A DNA stretch of 64,000 nt, from assembly GCA_965153455.1 (NCBI GenBank), contig OZ234495.1, forward strand, positions 9,854,875 to 9,918,874, given 5' to 3'. This DNA comes from Sphagnum compactum. Its lineage: Eukaryota; Bryophyta; Sphagnopsida; Sphagnales. The translations under genes and the position numbers were made by a program. The notes under the pieces were generated by a model, which was not told the origin of the DNA, ran no database searches, and was given only the letters and a program-made list of their open reading frames with translations. Shown here in pieces: positions 25,701-38,276 of the stretch (position 1 is its first letter; each line of letters begins with the position of its first letter).

Positions 25701-27301
25701 AGTGGGGCCAAACAGTTAAGTCTGCAAGAAACTTCCAGAGAATCTTTTCTAAGAACTGTTTCCCTGCAGCAACTATTATCTTCTCCCAAGCTTTGCAGGG
25801 GAAGACAAGTAGAGTCCATGGTCTTATCCACAATTCATCATAGAGCAAACAATAGTCCTGGGGAAAGTGTCTTACCTTGCTGAGTGGAGGAATGTGTTCC
25901 ATGGGCTCCAACTCAGAACGATCAATCTCATAATGGGCACTTGGATCCATATCAAATACGGCACCATGCTTTTTGTTATCCTGGATACAGATAATTTTAT
26001 GGGTGGTCACATTGATCTCTACCTTGTTAGTGCAAATCTTTCACTGGAAATATCAAACACAACAATAACCAACATGAGCTAGCTAGCATACCAAAGCCCC
26101 AAGATAATCAACACATGTAAGTTCTAACCATACACTTGAACAATGAAGAACATACATCACATTGCACCAGGCTATAAAACAAGTGTGGGATGATGACTGA
26201 GAGTTGAATACCTCAATCCTCCCACCATGTGATTCTAGAATATTTGAAACAACCCCTTTTGTATACTTCCGAGAATCTGCCAAGGGCTGCACCAAGAACC
26301 ATGTTGATGGTAAAGACAGAAATGTCCCAAATTGGTACCATAAACTTGGTATGGCAGAAAGGCCACCCCAAACCAATAATGAGTCCTAATGGCCACCTAT
26401 ACTCAACCTATCCTAGTTTGTCTGTGAACTGGTCACATTGTGTGAAAGTCAGGAAGCAATTTTGTTTGTCACCAGATCATAAAATTTGCAAAGCCAAAGT
26501 TCGGCAACCAGAAGCATTTCACACAAATATGCAGCTACAGGAGCAAAGCAGTGGAAAATCAAGGAAACTCACTGTATCACCCCAGCGATCGACAGGATTG
26601 ACATCCACACCTTGCTGGAGCAGCAACTCAACCACAGGCACATGGCCCTCACTTGCTGCCAAATGCAAAGCAGTCCTTCCATCATAATCTGAGGCATTTG
26701 CAGAGGCACCCTCATCCAGCAGTTGCTTCACTGCATCTACATCTCCCTTGCTGGCGTATGAGAGCAACAAGCTTGTTTGGCCCAGGCCTTGTTTTGCTGC
26801 CGAGATATTCATTGGGAACTTTTTGACTAGATCATAAGATCTGGAGAAATCAAAGCCAAAATGCACAATATCAGAACCTAGCTTGTGAAATGCAAGAACT
26901 TCAAATGCAAGAGAGGAGGCATGTGCAATAAATTCAGTTTGAATATCACTGATCATCATAAGCTAGGGCTTATCATCACACACTCCATGGCAAATGCAAA
27001 GATGTATGCTACAAGGTGCAAACCCTAAACCCCTAAACCCCTTCTTTCTCAGAAAGTGGGTGCATGCACCTTGTAAGAATGGTGGCTGAAATTCTCCCTC
27101 CCTCCTAAACCAGTATAAATAAATAAACTACAGTGTACCAAAGTGGGGATGAATCTATGGGGGGGGAGAGGAGAAGATTGAATCTCTGTTCAAACCGGAT
27201 GATTCTAAACCCCTCCCGCCCCCCCCCAAAAAAAAAAACTGCAACACGTAGGGTAATTGAAACTGACCTTTCCAAGTGAAGAGCAGACGACGACGGCTCA
27301 T
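22777..27301 (-). CDS. Ankyrin-repeat / integrin-linked-kinase-like (Raf-like MAPKKK, group C) protein with a degenerate HRD motif
   Basis: Exons on the minus strand: 27301-27268, 26826-26573, 26286-26212, 25980-25876, 25474-25380, one unresolved small exon, then 25058-24957, 24720-24644, 24462-24403, 24153-24050, 23782-23697, 23372-23254 and 22903-22777. Start MSRRRLLFTWK; stop at 22777-22779. Residues about 28-117 hold ankyrin repeats (GRTALHLAASEGHVPVVELL, then PVDRWGDT). The kinase part has VVKWRGTKVAAK with the ATP-site lysine, MRHPNIVQFLCAVTRS, IVTEYLPG, LKVSDFGL with DFG intact, YMAPELYRK and DCWDKDPSKRP. This is the architecture of plant ILK/VIK-type kinases. Oddities: no GxGxxG loop (LSKGPDEEIRVV), and the catalytic-loop HRD reads HGN (IIHGNLAPQN), so the catalytic aspartate is absent and it may be a pseudokinase. 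The exon carrying helix C between 25,059 and 25,379 cannot be joined in frame by eye. Confidence 0.85.
27019..27042. repeat. Telomere-like CCCTAAA repeat in kinase intron 1
   Basis: Three consecutive near-copies of the plant telomere unit (aaccctaaacccctaaaccc). A further AAACCCTAA telo-box lies at about 27,423, just upstream of the first exon. Telo-boxes are common in plant promoters and 5' introns; here they could be regulatory or just interstitial telomeric DNA. Confidence 0.7.
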
Positions 27302-30300
27302 ACTTCTTCAAGCAAGGCTCCTTGAGCTGAGAAGCAAACCAATTCCTTCCTTCATTTTCCGATCTCCTCCTCCGAAATTCTTCACAAAACTGGATAAAGA
27401 AGTTGAGGGAGGGACTCGGCTAAAACCCTAATGCAGTAGTGAGTTCTGTTCTGTTCTATTCTATTCTAGTTCCATTTTCTTCTTTGTTTGGGGTAGCATA
27501 ATAATAATAATAAAATAAATTTAAAAAAATTAATTCCTCTCTTCTGTTAGCTTTTCAGTTGCACATTTTTTTTAAAAATTAGATCTTATTTTTAATACTA
27601 TTCCTTTTAGTTTATTGTTCTTCTTCTTTTTTAAATGTAATTAATAGTATTAACTTTTCAGTTGCATTTTAAAATGATATAATTGTTGCGTGCAACCTTT
27701 TTGTCCCAATACTTGAAGTTTAAAAAACCAAAAGCTTTAAAATCTTTATATCATTATATATTTTTATATAATACATAATATCAAAAGTTTTATAAAGTTA
27801 ATGATATAATTATAGTATTTAACTTTTCAATTGCATTTTAAAATGATATAATATTTTATATAAAAATATATAAAATATTATATTTAGAACATTATATGAT
27901 TAGAACTTTTTTTTTTTGATGAATTCATTTTTCCTTGAAAGAAAATAGGTTTTGAAAATCAATCCAAATGGACTTTTTTTTTTACTTCTTTTTTTGGGAA
28001 TATTTTTAGTTACAAATATTTGTAGATTTATGATAAGGAGATAAAAAATCTTTCACTAAGTTGCTCCATAAAAACACGGTTCAATAATCTTAAGTCTTTT
28101 CATCGAAGTTCTTAATATCACATTTCCATACATATTTTTTTAGTGTTTATTGCATCCAACATATAATGTTAATTTAGGCTTTGTGTTGTTGCTACACACT
28201 ACCAATGATGATCAACATTTTATTTTTCTCTTATGTTTCCTTATGGTTTCCAACAATTCATCATTATTTTATGCCAATATCAAATTTAATTTAAATTAAT
28301 ATACAAACCTATACCAAGTTTCACACCATTTGATTATTATGGCAATGAGGTGGTGAACGAGAGATGCTTTAAACAACATCCTTACCATCAAGGCTAGATT
28401 AGACAACAAAATAGGCAATACATTTCTTCTAATCAAACACAACTTGTGCCGATATTAACATAGCTTTTGCCAAAACTCAAAAATAACATAAACATTGAAG
28501 TAAAAAATATAATTTAAAATTTCAATGATTTACTTAACACAAGTTTTGAACATAATGAACAATATTATCTAGTTGGTTGGGTGACAATAATTTATTTATT
28601 TTCATAATTATAAAAAGAGTAACGTTTGATATGTTCAAAATAGGCAATATAATTCTTTAATTAATGTAAATTCATGATCTTCCATGCTTAATTGCGATAT
28701 GATGTTTTCAATTTCATGACACCTTGCATACATTCATTAAGTAGAAACTAACTAAGGTGAAGGTGCTTTGGACTTGGACTTTGGATTTGCACATGTGACA
28801 CATGGGTTTCCATCTTAAGTTAAGATTGGAACCTTTGAAGTTTATATGCAAATCCATATCTCTAGCTATATCTATATGTGCAGCCTTACCTACAATTTTG
28901 ATAGTGTTATTCATGTTTTTTTACAATATTTTCAACTTAAGGTGTTTTAAATTAAGAGTTCAATTGGGACCTTGTGTGTTTTTCATCACTCGAAGTATCA
29001 ACATGTTGGTACCAATAGCATTAACACGTGCTAATACTCACATCCATTCCCTTGAGTTTGGAATGATGTTATAAACAACACATGATCCTTGTTTTTGCAA
29101 TCACTCTCGCTTCACTTGTGTGTTTTACTTGTGTTCCGACTTTCATCACAATTTTAAATGTGAAAGGATGTCATACAATTCTTTCAAGTTGTAAAAACTA
29201 ATACAATTTTTTAGGTTAAGCGCTTTAGTTCTATGAGCTTGTAGTATTTGGCTTGATCTTACTATGAACTCTAGATCACACAACATGAAGCATCTCCACT
29301 AAGACAACATTTGTCAAGGGCATAACACAAGTTCAATCAATTTTAGCCACCCACATAAGCAATCGTGTTTTTTATATTGCATGTCCCAAGCTTGCACCTT
29401 GTATGTGCATTTGACTTCTTTTTCTTCCTCTATGGCAAGTGATATCTTTGGCCCCACACACTTGCCCATATGATTATCCCTCAAAGAAGATAGAAGTATG
29501 CCCCACCTTCAAGGTGCCACATTGATTGCCATGCCTTCATAAAATGCCTTCATAAAGTGCTACATTGAGTGAGTCATCTATCCCCCCATTCTTTTGCAAC
29601 TTTGTTTTTCCATCATTGAAGCATGATCATGAGTGGGAAAGAAGATGGGTTGAGATTGCAATGGCTGAATATGAACATGTGGGTGTAATTGGTTTTAGGA
29701 AGATTGGTGAGGATGATGAATAAAATGAAAAGAGGACCGTTGTGAAAGACATTGAAAGGAGATGGTGGTGAAGTTGTGCAAGTCGTTCAGCCCTAATTTA
29801 AAGTGGGCCTAATCATGACCATCTAAGCTTAGTCCAGAATTGGACTCTTTGAACCCTTCGCCTATTTTGCAGGTGTACTCAAGGTTTGTAAGTATTGGAA
29901 TAGGCCTCCCCTAATGAAGTTTTTGAGTCAAGTCAGGAATCCATTTTGCCAGTCAATCTTCTCTTTTGTAAGGTACTTGAGATATTAAACGGGAAGGGAA
30001 CAAGTCTTCCCTGGTACAGAAGTATTTTGGGATGTATCATTAGATCCCGAGAATTTGGTTTTTTTATCCATGTTACAATGTTTAGGAAGTCATTCTGTTG
30101 AAACAGAATAACATTATAACTTGTAATTGCAGAACATATTAGACAACCCATGGACTCCTAATGAATCTGACCAGAATGTAGTAGGAAAATCAGATGTAAG
30201 AACATAAGGACCACCTCAGACATCTAATTATCAAGAGAAGGAATGTACTATGGAATGGCCCCAGTACACCAATCCACCTTGCAGGGAGAGTATTTGTTCC

Positions 30301-30852
30301 ATTGAGAAGAACTGGGTTCTACCCAGGCCTGTTCCAGAGTGTAACTGGTTTTCCAGACCATTGATTCACATCTCAAGCATGTTCTCCACTGGCTGATCAC
30401 ATTACAATTGAAACCGACCACACAAAAAGTGGAACTAGCAGATGGCTGCGAGGAAGCCTGAAAAAGTGCCTGAATAGGACACCCAAACCAGTTCTGGATA
30501 AATAATCACTTGATTATAAATTGCACCCAAACCTAGTCTTAGCTTTAAGAACCAAGACAGTGAGGTAATGGAGCAGTCTCAGAATAGAGTTTTCTATGAA
30601 GCCCAATTTAATCAAATGGGCAATGTACTTGAAAGAAGGTCAACAAAGAAACAACAAACTTCAAAGCATTGGGTTTTACTCTTTCAGTGCTACAGCTTAG
30701 ATTATGAAGCCAATTATTAACTTGTCACATGTGTCAATCTCCTCCCAAACAATCAATGAAACATTTAGCAAATCAAAGAATTCAAGCTAGTGGGACCCAC
30801 AAGTGAGGGGAGATTTACAACTCTGTACAGTCTACTAGGTCCTGATTTGAAC
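27302..30852. other. Intergenic spacer: kinase promoter (left), SCPL51 3' flank (right)
   Basis: 27,302-27,480 should hold the kinase 5'UTR and promoter, with a telo-box and a repeated 'ttctgttctgttctattctattctag' stretch at 27,444-27,470. From about 27,500 the DNA is very AT-rich with repeated 'attgcattttaaaatgatataat' (about 27,661 and 27,831). Two 'cttcataaaatgcc/cttcataaagtgc' copies lie near 29,536-29,562. No gene seen. Confidence 0.55.
27657..27853. repeat. Short direct repeat in AT-rich spacer
   Basis: 'ttaacttttcagttgcattttaaaatgatata' near 27,651-27,681 recurs as 'ttaacttttcaattgcattttaaaatgatata' near 27,819-27,851, about 170 bp apart with one mismatch. Confidence 0.8.
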
Positions 30853-33800
30853 TCATCCAGCTTGCACTTTCACATTCTCTGTTGACTGTCCTGTTATCAT
30901 CTTGAGCATCCTGAGTGCCATACAAGGATTGTCCGTTGGCACCTTTCCCACACAAAAAAGTTTGCTCACAGTCATTAATCCAATACAATGAAATCCATAG
31001 AAAAGAGACAACCCACTTTTCACCAGCTATTTTACGATCCAGTACTTTCACTTTCAACTAAGTGGTTTAGCAAGTTCTAATCAGCATGTAATTTGCATGG
31101 ATGCTTAGGCCTAGAAGGGTATTCAGTGTCACCAACGCACAGCAGCTGATAAGCACAGCCTGCAACTTGGAACACAAACTTTGCTTTGCTCACGAGTACT
31201 CTCTCGTAAGCCCAACTAAGAAAAATGTATAAGTAGCATACATCATGACTCCAAAAGGAGAAAAAAGAAAATCAAAGAGCAGAGAAACAAGGGAAGGATA
31301 GGTTTTAGGGTCCAGATGCAATTTACCATGTGGCCAGCATCCATTATCCAGTAGAATGTGAGATTCTTGTGTTTCTTAATAAATGCTGCAGTTTTGCCAC
31401 CTTCAGAACAATACAAGGGAGAACGATGGGCATTGTTGAATGATGTGAGCTCTGCCCACCTGCCATATCACCATCTCACAGTGAATCCTAATGGACTCTC
31501 AAGGTGTAAACTCTTAACATTCTGAAGTTGTTAAGGACTTTTGAACTAGCAAAAAAACACGTGCCATTTGAATTTCCATCAAAATAGTCCCAAGAGCCCA
31601 TTCCACACCCCTAATGTTAAAATCAGTTAACCTGTTATTTCTTCAACTTACTTCAGCTTTTGAAGCCATGCATCTGTGCCTGCAGTGCAGCAAATTAGGT
31701 CCAGCTGCCCAGAATGACAAAAATGAATAAACAGATTAGCAGGACAAAAAAATTTCAGATGCTTACAATACTACCTCATCAAACTCTGACTGGAATTTCT
31801 CTGCAATGTTTGGAGTCAAAAGGAGATCAAATTTCAGTAAAATGTCTACATGCATTTAAAAATCACTTTCAATAGCAAACCAAAATCTTGGGCAAAAGCT
31901 AGAGAGAGTCGTGATGAGGAAAGTGTCACATTATAGGGTGCAGATATTGCAATGTTTCTGTGCAACCTTTCTATGCCATTATTTGCTAAGGCCCCTCACC
32001 TGACCGCTGTAAATAGTTAGGTTGACATTTAATGCCAATAGTTCATCAACCTGCAGATGAGAGTCAAATTGCCAATCTGTTCGATTTAGCCACAGAAATG
32101 AAAACCTGAAAAACAAACTTCCGTGAAGGAATGTTCATGTGTAAATTGAAAGCTACAGTATATGCCATAAACCCTAAACCCCAAACCACAAGATACCCAG
32201 GCAGAATATGTCAGCTATAACCTCAAGAGTTGGTTGATCACAGACCTGTGAAATGGTGTCCTTCATGAAATCTCCAACAAAAGCTCCAAATACTGCACCT
32301 GATGACTGAGACCAGCTGTTGCATAAAGCCCATAAACAGCACTTTTGTCATCATCAAGGCTTCCTTGCCTTTTCAGTTCATTTTTTTCAACCATATGTCA
32401 TACCCAAATATCCTCCCAGCAAGGACCAACCCATATTCATTCTTTTGCTAGTACCCTTCAAGAATATACTTAAGAAACCATATATCAATTACAATATGTG
32501 CTCCTAATGACTCTGGTTCAATAGTTTACAAAATATCAAAACCACTGAAAAGTATTTGAATTTCACCTCACTGTGCTTGGAATGATGCCCAACTTTTTAC
32601 GGATGGGCCCATTCATGACTTGAGTCAAGTTTGTTGTTTGAGTAACCCGAAGGTGGCGAGCTGCTGTTTTCTCTAGACTTGTTCCATAGGAAGACGAATC
32701 TGAGCTTGTCTCATGCTGCAGCAAGTTGTAAAAGTCCTGCCACACATCAGAAGAAAAGACCCAAACAGAAACAAATTTATATGATATTGTTAAAAACTGC
32801 ATACATTCTTTACAGACAGCAGTGATGAGCTGGCCATGACTACCCACTGACTCCATCAGCTCCTGACATGGATGTAGATCAGAACATAATAATTGGCCAA
32901 AACATTTTGGGCAAACTATAATAATACAAACATCTACATCCTAAGTTTCTGTCACATGTTCAGAAGGAAGAGGAAGACTCGGTCATGATGTTGGCTAGCA
33001 CTGAAGAGACAGAAGTAATCAAGAAAATATGATATTCTACATACCACATTGTCTGTAAGACCCAAAACAGCTTCCTCCATATCAGCCCAAATCAGAGTGG
33101 CATTTGTAAAATTTCCTTTCATCATCTCCTTTTCTGCTGCTTGGGCAAACCTATCCCCAGACATGCACCCCACAATGGTGTCACAACACATGTATGTCCC
33201 CTTCAGAAACCAAAGTCCTTTGTAAAATGCTTTTTTCATCCATTCATTTGAGAAGGAATAAAAGATGCCTGAGGTCCTGCCTGAGGTCTTCTGTAATGAA
33301 TCATGCTAAATGCAAGAAGGCAAATGTCTCAAATTTTAGCACAGCAAAGACAGAGTATACCTGAGAAGGACATCATTGCCAGCTTCATCTATCTCTGAAA
33401 ATGATTTTAAAAGAGGCCCCCAAGCAAACTGTACCCACCCATAAGAACAGTACATTCAATTGGGTCATGACTCGATTGAAAAACTAAATCCAAAATCTTT
33501 GATTCAACAATTGTGCATTTTAAAGGTTCCCCTTGACTTGTGGCGTGCAAGAAACTCTAGAAGAACTCTAGCAATTGCCCTTCATGACCACAAATTGCAC
33601 TGAGAAGAGACATGATTGCTTCATCATGTGCACAAGAAAACCAAAGAGAAAAGAGAAGGGTTTCACAAACCAAAAAATCAATGGGGGAAATCCAAGTGTC
33701 TCCAAGTGCTATCCCTGCAAACCATTTGAACATCCTTATAAGTACTAAAAACTATCCATATAATCACAACTGCTAGACAACCCAGTATTAAGGATAATGA

Positions 33801-36347
33801 GGTTCCTGAGCAAATGATTCAAGTCAGCCCGTATAGAATTGACAGACCATTCAATAATTAGTTTATAGAGGTTTCTAACCAGAGATCTTATCAGTGAACA
33901 GGAAACAGAAAAAAAACAGAAAGGAAGTCCTAGCCCTAAAAAACCACAAATTCGTGAGCAAACCCTAAGAAATACATTAGAAACCATTGAAGAGAACAGA
34001 GAACACAAAGACATGAATTAAAACAAAAATGCAACAGTCCCTCACATTTTTAGTAACCACCCACAGCAACATGTATGGCATTGACTACCATAACATCCCT
34101 ACTGACTTCACCAGTTCCCATCTGCAGGGAAAAGCTAATGTCAAACAACAATCACTATACTGAGTTTTTGACAAAAATCACAAAGACCCAGCCATGATCC
34201 TGGGTAGCTGACAAACATGAAGGCAATGGAAATTCAAGCAGAAAACCACAAAGAAATTGGGAAAATGCAGGAGAGGAAAGAAAATAAGACAAAGAGAATA
34301 GAAAACAGACGCTCAAGATTTTAGGACCATAGAACAGCTGATTTGAAGGATGTGCTTACCTTGGAAGTTGAAGTCAAGAGTACTTGAAATCCTCTTTCTT
34401 TGAAGAGCAACACCAAGCTGGCTTGCGAACTTGCCTCCATATGACTCAGCAACAATGTAGAAGGGGACCGTTCGGAGTGCTTCATGAATTTGGAAGAACT
34501 CCCGTAAGAAGGCTAGCAAGTCAGCTGTGGCATCATCATTGTTCCTTGAGAGGAGACTCGTGTTGTCCACATAGCTAAAGCCTGACCCAGAAGCACAGTA
34601 TTGTTTTATAGTCACTGTCATACATGTGCATTGGAACTCTCACCACAAGCATAGCACAACATCAAAAACTCCATCAAAAGGGCATGGAAAAGCACAGTTT
34701 AGGTACATTATGGTTTTAGGGTTTATGTTCCTCACCTGTGCCAACAGGGTTATCCTGAGAAAATTCCATGCACACAGAAACACAAAATAATTGTCAGAAC
34801 CTGTGGAAGGCTTGATGTTCAGGATGTCCATGTTCTCTCTGAGATGCTAGGCTTTCAGGGGTAAGACCAAAAAAATGGGTAACAGAATTGAACAACAAAG
34901 AGATCGATGTTCTCAGACTTTTACATAGAGAGAAGAGGTTACAGAGGATCAAGAAAACAGATCGTACCACAAACAGTAAGTGTGCCACATTAAGCCATGT
35001 GCTTTCCCGTGGCTCTAGATCAGTTGTAAGTGGCCCTACTTCTTGAAAGTTCCCAAAGCCAACACCAGATGCCCCCTGACCAAGATTCCAACAACATGCA
35101 TTTTGCAATTAAACACTCGAAAACTTCTTCAAAGTACAAATGTTCCGACATTTCCATAGAGGCTTGAAAGCCTGCTCAGATTTTCACACTAGAAAATGGC
35201 AGCTTTGACCTAGTGATTCTAGTTGTTGTGTGGTTGAAGTTATCACATACAGCATGCAAGCGGGGAAGGTTTGAACAGTGAACTACATGGATATACAATT
35301 ATAGTAGGACTGAGAAACTATAGTGGTGTAACCACTGCATGTACCAGTGCTCCAAAAGAGAAGCAGCTTACCGGACCACCTTGAATCCATAAAACCAAAG
35401 GCACATCAGTCTGCAAGATAATGTTGCTGTAATATAACCACCAGAACATGTGGGCTCCTGCAAGGATCCCAACAAAAATTGATGACAACACGTGTCACCA
35501 TCAATTCTTCCCTGGATGTTCTCTGTTCTAATGATTCACACATGTACTTTACAAAGAGAAACCCTAATTGCTCCTCTGCACCAAGAAAACACCATTTGCT
35601 TAAGATTGAGAAGCTGGATATACTCTACAAAAAGAAATCCTAATGCTCCTCTGCTTCTCAATCTTTAGCAGATGGTGTTTAACTTTCACCCCCTCTCCCA
35701 CAAAGTTTCAACCGCTAATCACCCAAGTCTTGAAAACAAAACCCTAAATCCTAAACCCTAAACCATAAACCATAAACCATAAAATCACAAATCCGTAGTT
35801 TGCTCCCAGTAGAGATTCATGCAACCACCGAGTTTTGAAAAACGGACTGGAGCACGCAACTCGACACACCTATGGAAACATACTTCAACTTGATCCTGAT
35901 TCAGACCCTGAAATTTTCTGAAACAGCAAGCTCCCCAGCAAACCCATCTTCTGATAAACTGAAATTCAGTCGCAAGAACAACCACCCAGAATGTGAAGAT
36001 GCTCGGGGAGGAGGATGTGGGGGGAGAATTTTAATATTGCATGACATAGCAGAGCCAATTGCGGAGAGGAAGAAATGCGGAAATTATGTATGGAAGGGTA
36101 CTCAATCTAAAACGGAATGCAGCACGAAAAGAGGAAGGAAGACAAAAAGGGGACAGACAATAGTACCAGGACGCACATCCGTGTAGCCCCATTCCTCAGT
36201 ACCATCAGCTGTGCCACTGCTGATACTACTAATCCTGCTGCTGCTGCTGCTGCTACCCATCTCACAGTTGCTTGGTTGCAAGGATTGGATCAGCAGCAGC
36301 AACAATAATCCCACAATCCAAGCTTGCTGCAACTGAATTCTAGCCAT
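30853..36347 (-). CDS. SCPL51: Serine carboxypeptidase-like 51 (peptidase family S10), 14 exons
   Basis: Exons: 36347-36167, 35457-35372, 35075-34968, 34754-34736, 34581-34360, 33714-33671, 33428-33361, 33150-33045, 32736-32567, 32315-32246, 32050-32000, 31704-31652, 31459-31327 and 30942-30853. They join in frame into 466 residues, the usual length. It closely matches the plant SCPL51 subgroup: EEWGYTDVRP, GAHMFWW, LWIQGGPGASGVGFGNFQEV, DNPVGTGFSYV, IVAESYGGK, GDTWISP, FAWGPLL, SGQLDLICCTAGTDAW and MDAGHMVP. The S10 triad is intact: Ser178 in ESYGG, Asp377 in GQLDLI and His436 in GHMVP. Residues about 9-28 form a leucine-rich signal peptide, so the enzyme should enter the secretory pathway (vacuole or apoplast). 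The substrate is unknown; related SCPLs are peptidases or acyltransferases. A serine-rich stretch from (AGC)n follows the signal peptide. Exon 4 is only 19 nt. Confidence 0.94.
34736..34754 (-). other. 19-nt micro-exon (DNPVGT) of SCPL51
   Basis: Bounded by AG upstream and GTGAGG downstream; encodes DNPVGT plus the first base of the next glycine codon. Both flanking exons need exactly these 19 bases to keep frame and to restore the family motif DxPVGTGFS. Confidence 0.88.
35738..35784. repeat. Telomere-like / AAACCATA repeat in SCPL51 intron 1
   Basis: Starts as degenerate CCCTAAA units (aaccctaaatcctaaaccctaaa) and changes into four AAACCAT units. It lies inside the 709-bp first intron of SCPL51 (35458-36166). 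Confidence 0.85.
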
Positions 36348-36639
36348 TTTCTTTACCTTGGGGGGGAAGGAATGCTCTGGCTCAAATTGGCCCTCACTTT
36401 TCTAGTGGATTGACTGCAGAGATCAGCAAGAACTACACTCTCTCAGAGCTCTTTAAAAAAGTGAGATGGGTTTGGTACCTGATCACTAAAAATCCCAGTG
36501 AATTGTCAAGATCACTTTCAGTGGCCTTGGGACAGTTTAGACCACCATTTTAGGTTGCCCACAAATGGTGGAATCTATGTATTTATAATTTATTTTCAAC
36601 GTTCAGCAATCCGTTTCTTTCTTGTTGGAGCGTTGCAAC

Positions 36640-36800
36640 AAAAGTTCGCCATCGCCACCTCGCGCAGAAGGCCAGTGACCCCGGCCACATGTGCCGCTTT
36701 GAGGGGCTGCAGCCCTCCCCTTTGCCCACCGCTGAGGCCCCAGGGCCTGGCTTTTGGAGCTCCAGAGCTGGAGCTAGCTGACAACCTAGTCTGCAGCAGC
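36640..36800. other. GC-rich island upstream of SCPL51
   Basis: About 160 bp with far higher GC than anything nearby (ctcgcgcagaaggccagtga ... ggggctgcagccctcccctt ... gagctccagagctggagcta). It starts about 290 bp upstream of the SCPL51 start codon. Both strands are open here (36498-36944 + and 36583-37305 -), but neither frame has a known domain. It may be a promoter CpG patch or a fragment of different origin. Confidence 0.5.
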
Positions 36801-37341
36801 CGCTGCAGCTACGTTCAAGTAAAAATATGTAGGGTAAACAGGCCGGTGACTGAACACTTTCTAGTGTCTCAGTCATCTCTCTCTCACTCAATCTGCCTCC
36901 TTTCCACCTACACTCTGAAGATAAAATATAGCCTACTAGAATAGGGCCTCTAGAATGACGGTGATGGATAAACAATGTCTCATTCATCAACTCCGTCACT
37001 CCTATTTCACAAATATGTGGGTGGAGGTTTTTCGTCATCTTCACCAAGTTCCAAACAGCTTTCAATCGCATCCTCCCACTTGCGTTGGGAGCTCCTAATT
37101 CCATCCTCCTCTGAGCTCTCTCTCCTCTTTGTTGCAAACCTTTTGTTGCAAGTTTGCAAAGATTCTCTGAGCTCCTAGGTGTTTGTGTTTCAATATAGAT
37201 TTGCTTTCTCGTGTTGGTTGGTCTTGTTTCTTTGTGTGTGAGTAGGTTGATCTCGGTGGTCTTGTGGTGATGGTGGTCTCGTGGTCTTGTGACAATGGTG
37301 ATCAAATGTTGGCGGCTTCAACTCCTTCTTAAACCTTGATC

Positions 37342-37660
37342 AATTGTTGTTGCCTTTTGCAGGTGATGCCCCATCCCTCTTTCTTGCCCTTTCTTTTCCA
37401 ACCTTTTTTTTTCCAACACCATCATATTGTTGCCTGTTTCAACCCAAACTTTGTATTTTGCAACTCTCTCTCTCTCTTAACCTAAACTCTTTTTCTCATT
37501 CGACCTTTTTTTTCATTCTATTTTTGCCTCTCTCTCAACACCTTGCGATTGCTTAGAGCTCGACTCAAACTTTGCTCTCTCAACCTGCTTGTTATTGTTT
37601 CTTTTGAAAGGTAGATTCTCCTCTTTTTCTCAACCCCCGTTCTCTCGACCTCCTTTCTCA
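37342..37660 (+). repeat. Pyrimidine-rich tract
   Basis: About 320 bp dominated by C and T on the plus strand (ccctttcttttccaacc, ctctctctctcttaacc, gcctctctctcaacacc). Two 'ccaagctccatgccttga'-like copies follow at about 37,757 and 37,804. No gene recognised. Confidence 0.6.
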
Positions 37661-37904
37661 ACAACTGCTTGTTCATGCCTCTCTTTTTCAACCTAGACAC
37701 TAACGACCATCCTTTCTCCAAGCTCAACATTGCTCATGTTGTGTCTCCTTTCTTCAAGCTCCATGCCTTGAGGCCTTGCGTTCACACTATTATTGGAGTT
37801 GTTTCCAAGCTCCATGCCTTGAACTCAACTATTGTTCATGTTTTTCTCTTCCAATTGTTGTTACAAACCTTCTTTTCACTCTCTAACACGGACATCATTT
37901 TCAC

Positions 37905-38085
37905 ATGATGGAGGGAGTTCATTTTTACGAATGTTTATCCATAACTCTTAATTAATTCTTAGTTTGTTCGCTTTTAGTTAACCCATAGTTCATTTATAAT
38001 TCATTTCTAATCCACTTTTAGTTTACTTTTAATTGACTCATAATTAACTCTTAATTCACTTTTAATTAAGTTTTAGTTACACTAT
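37905..38085 (-). repeat. Inverted partial copy of the LTR-like sequence at 42.8-42.95 kb
   Basis: The series 'gggagttcattttt.cgaatgt..atccata' followed by many ~11-bp 'cttttagttcac/taattcact' words is the reverse complement of the block at about 42,800-42,950. Only this section matches; the rest of the LTR is not seen here. Confidence 0.6.
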
Positions 38086-38276
38086 TAAAAATTGATTTTT
38101 CAATACGAATTTTGGTAAAAAAACTAAATTTGAACAGGAGTCAAAAAAAACTCTCTTGTCATTTTAAACAAGTCGATTTTAACATGTTTAGTGTGACTAA
38201 GGTGGTTTTTTTTACTAGTAGAGTAAGGACCATTTGACTAATCAAATGATTTAAAATAATTATAAAAATAATTTGT

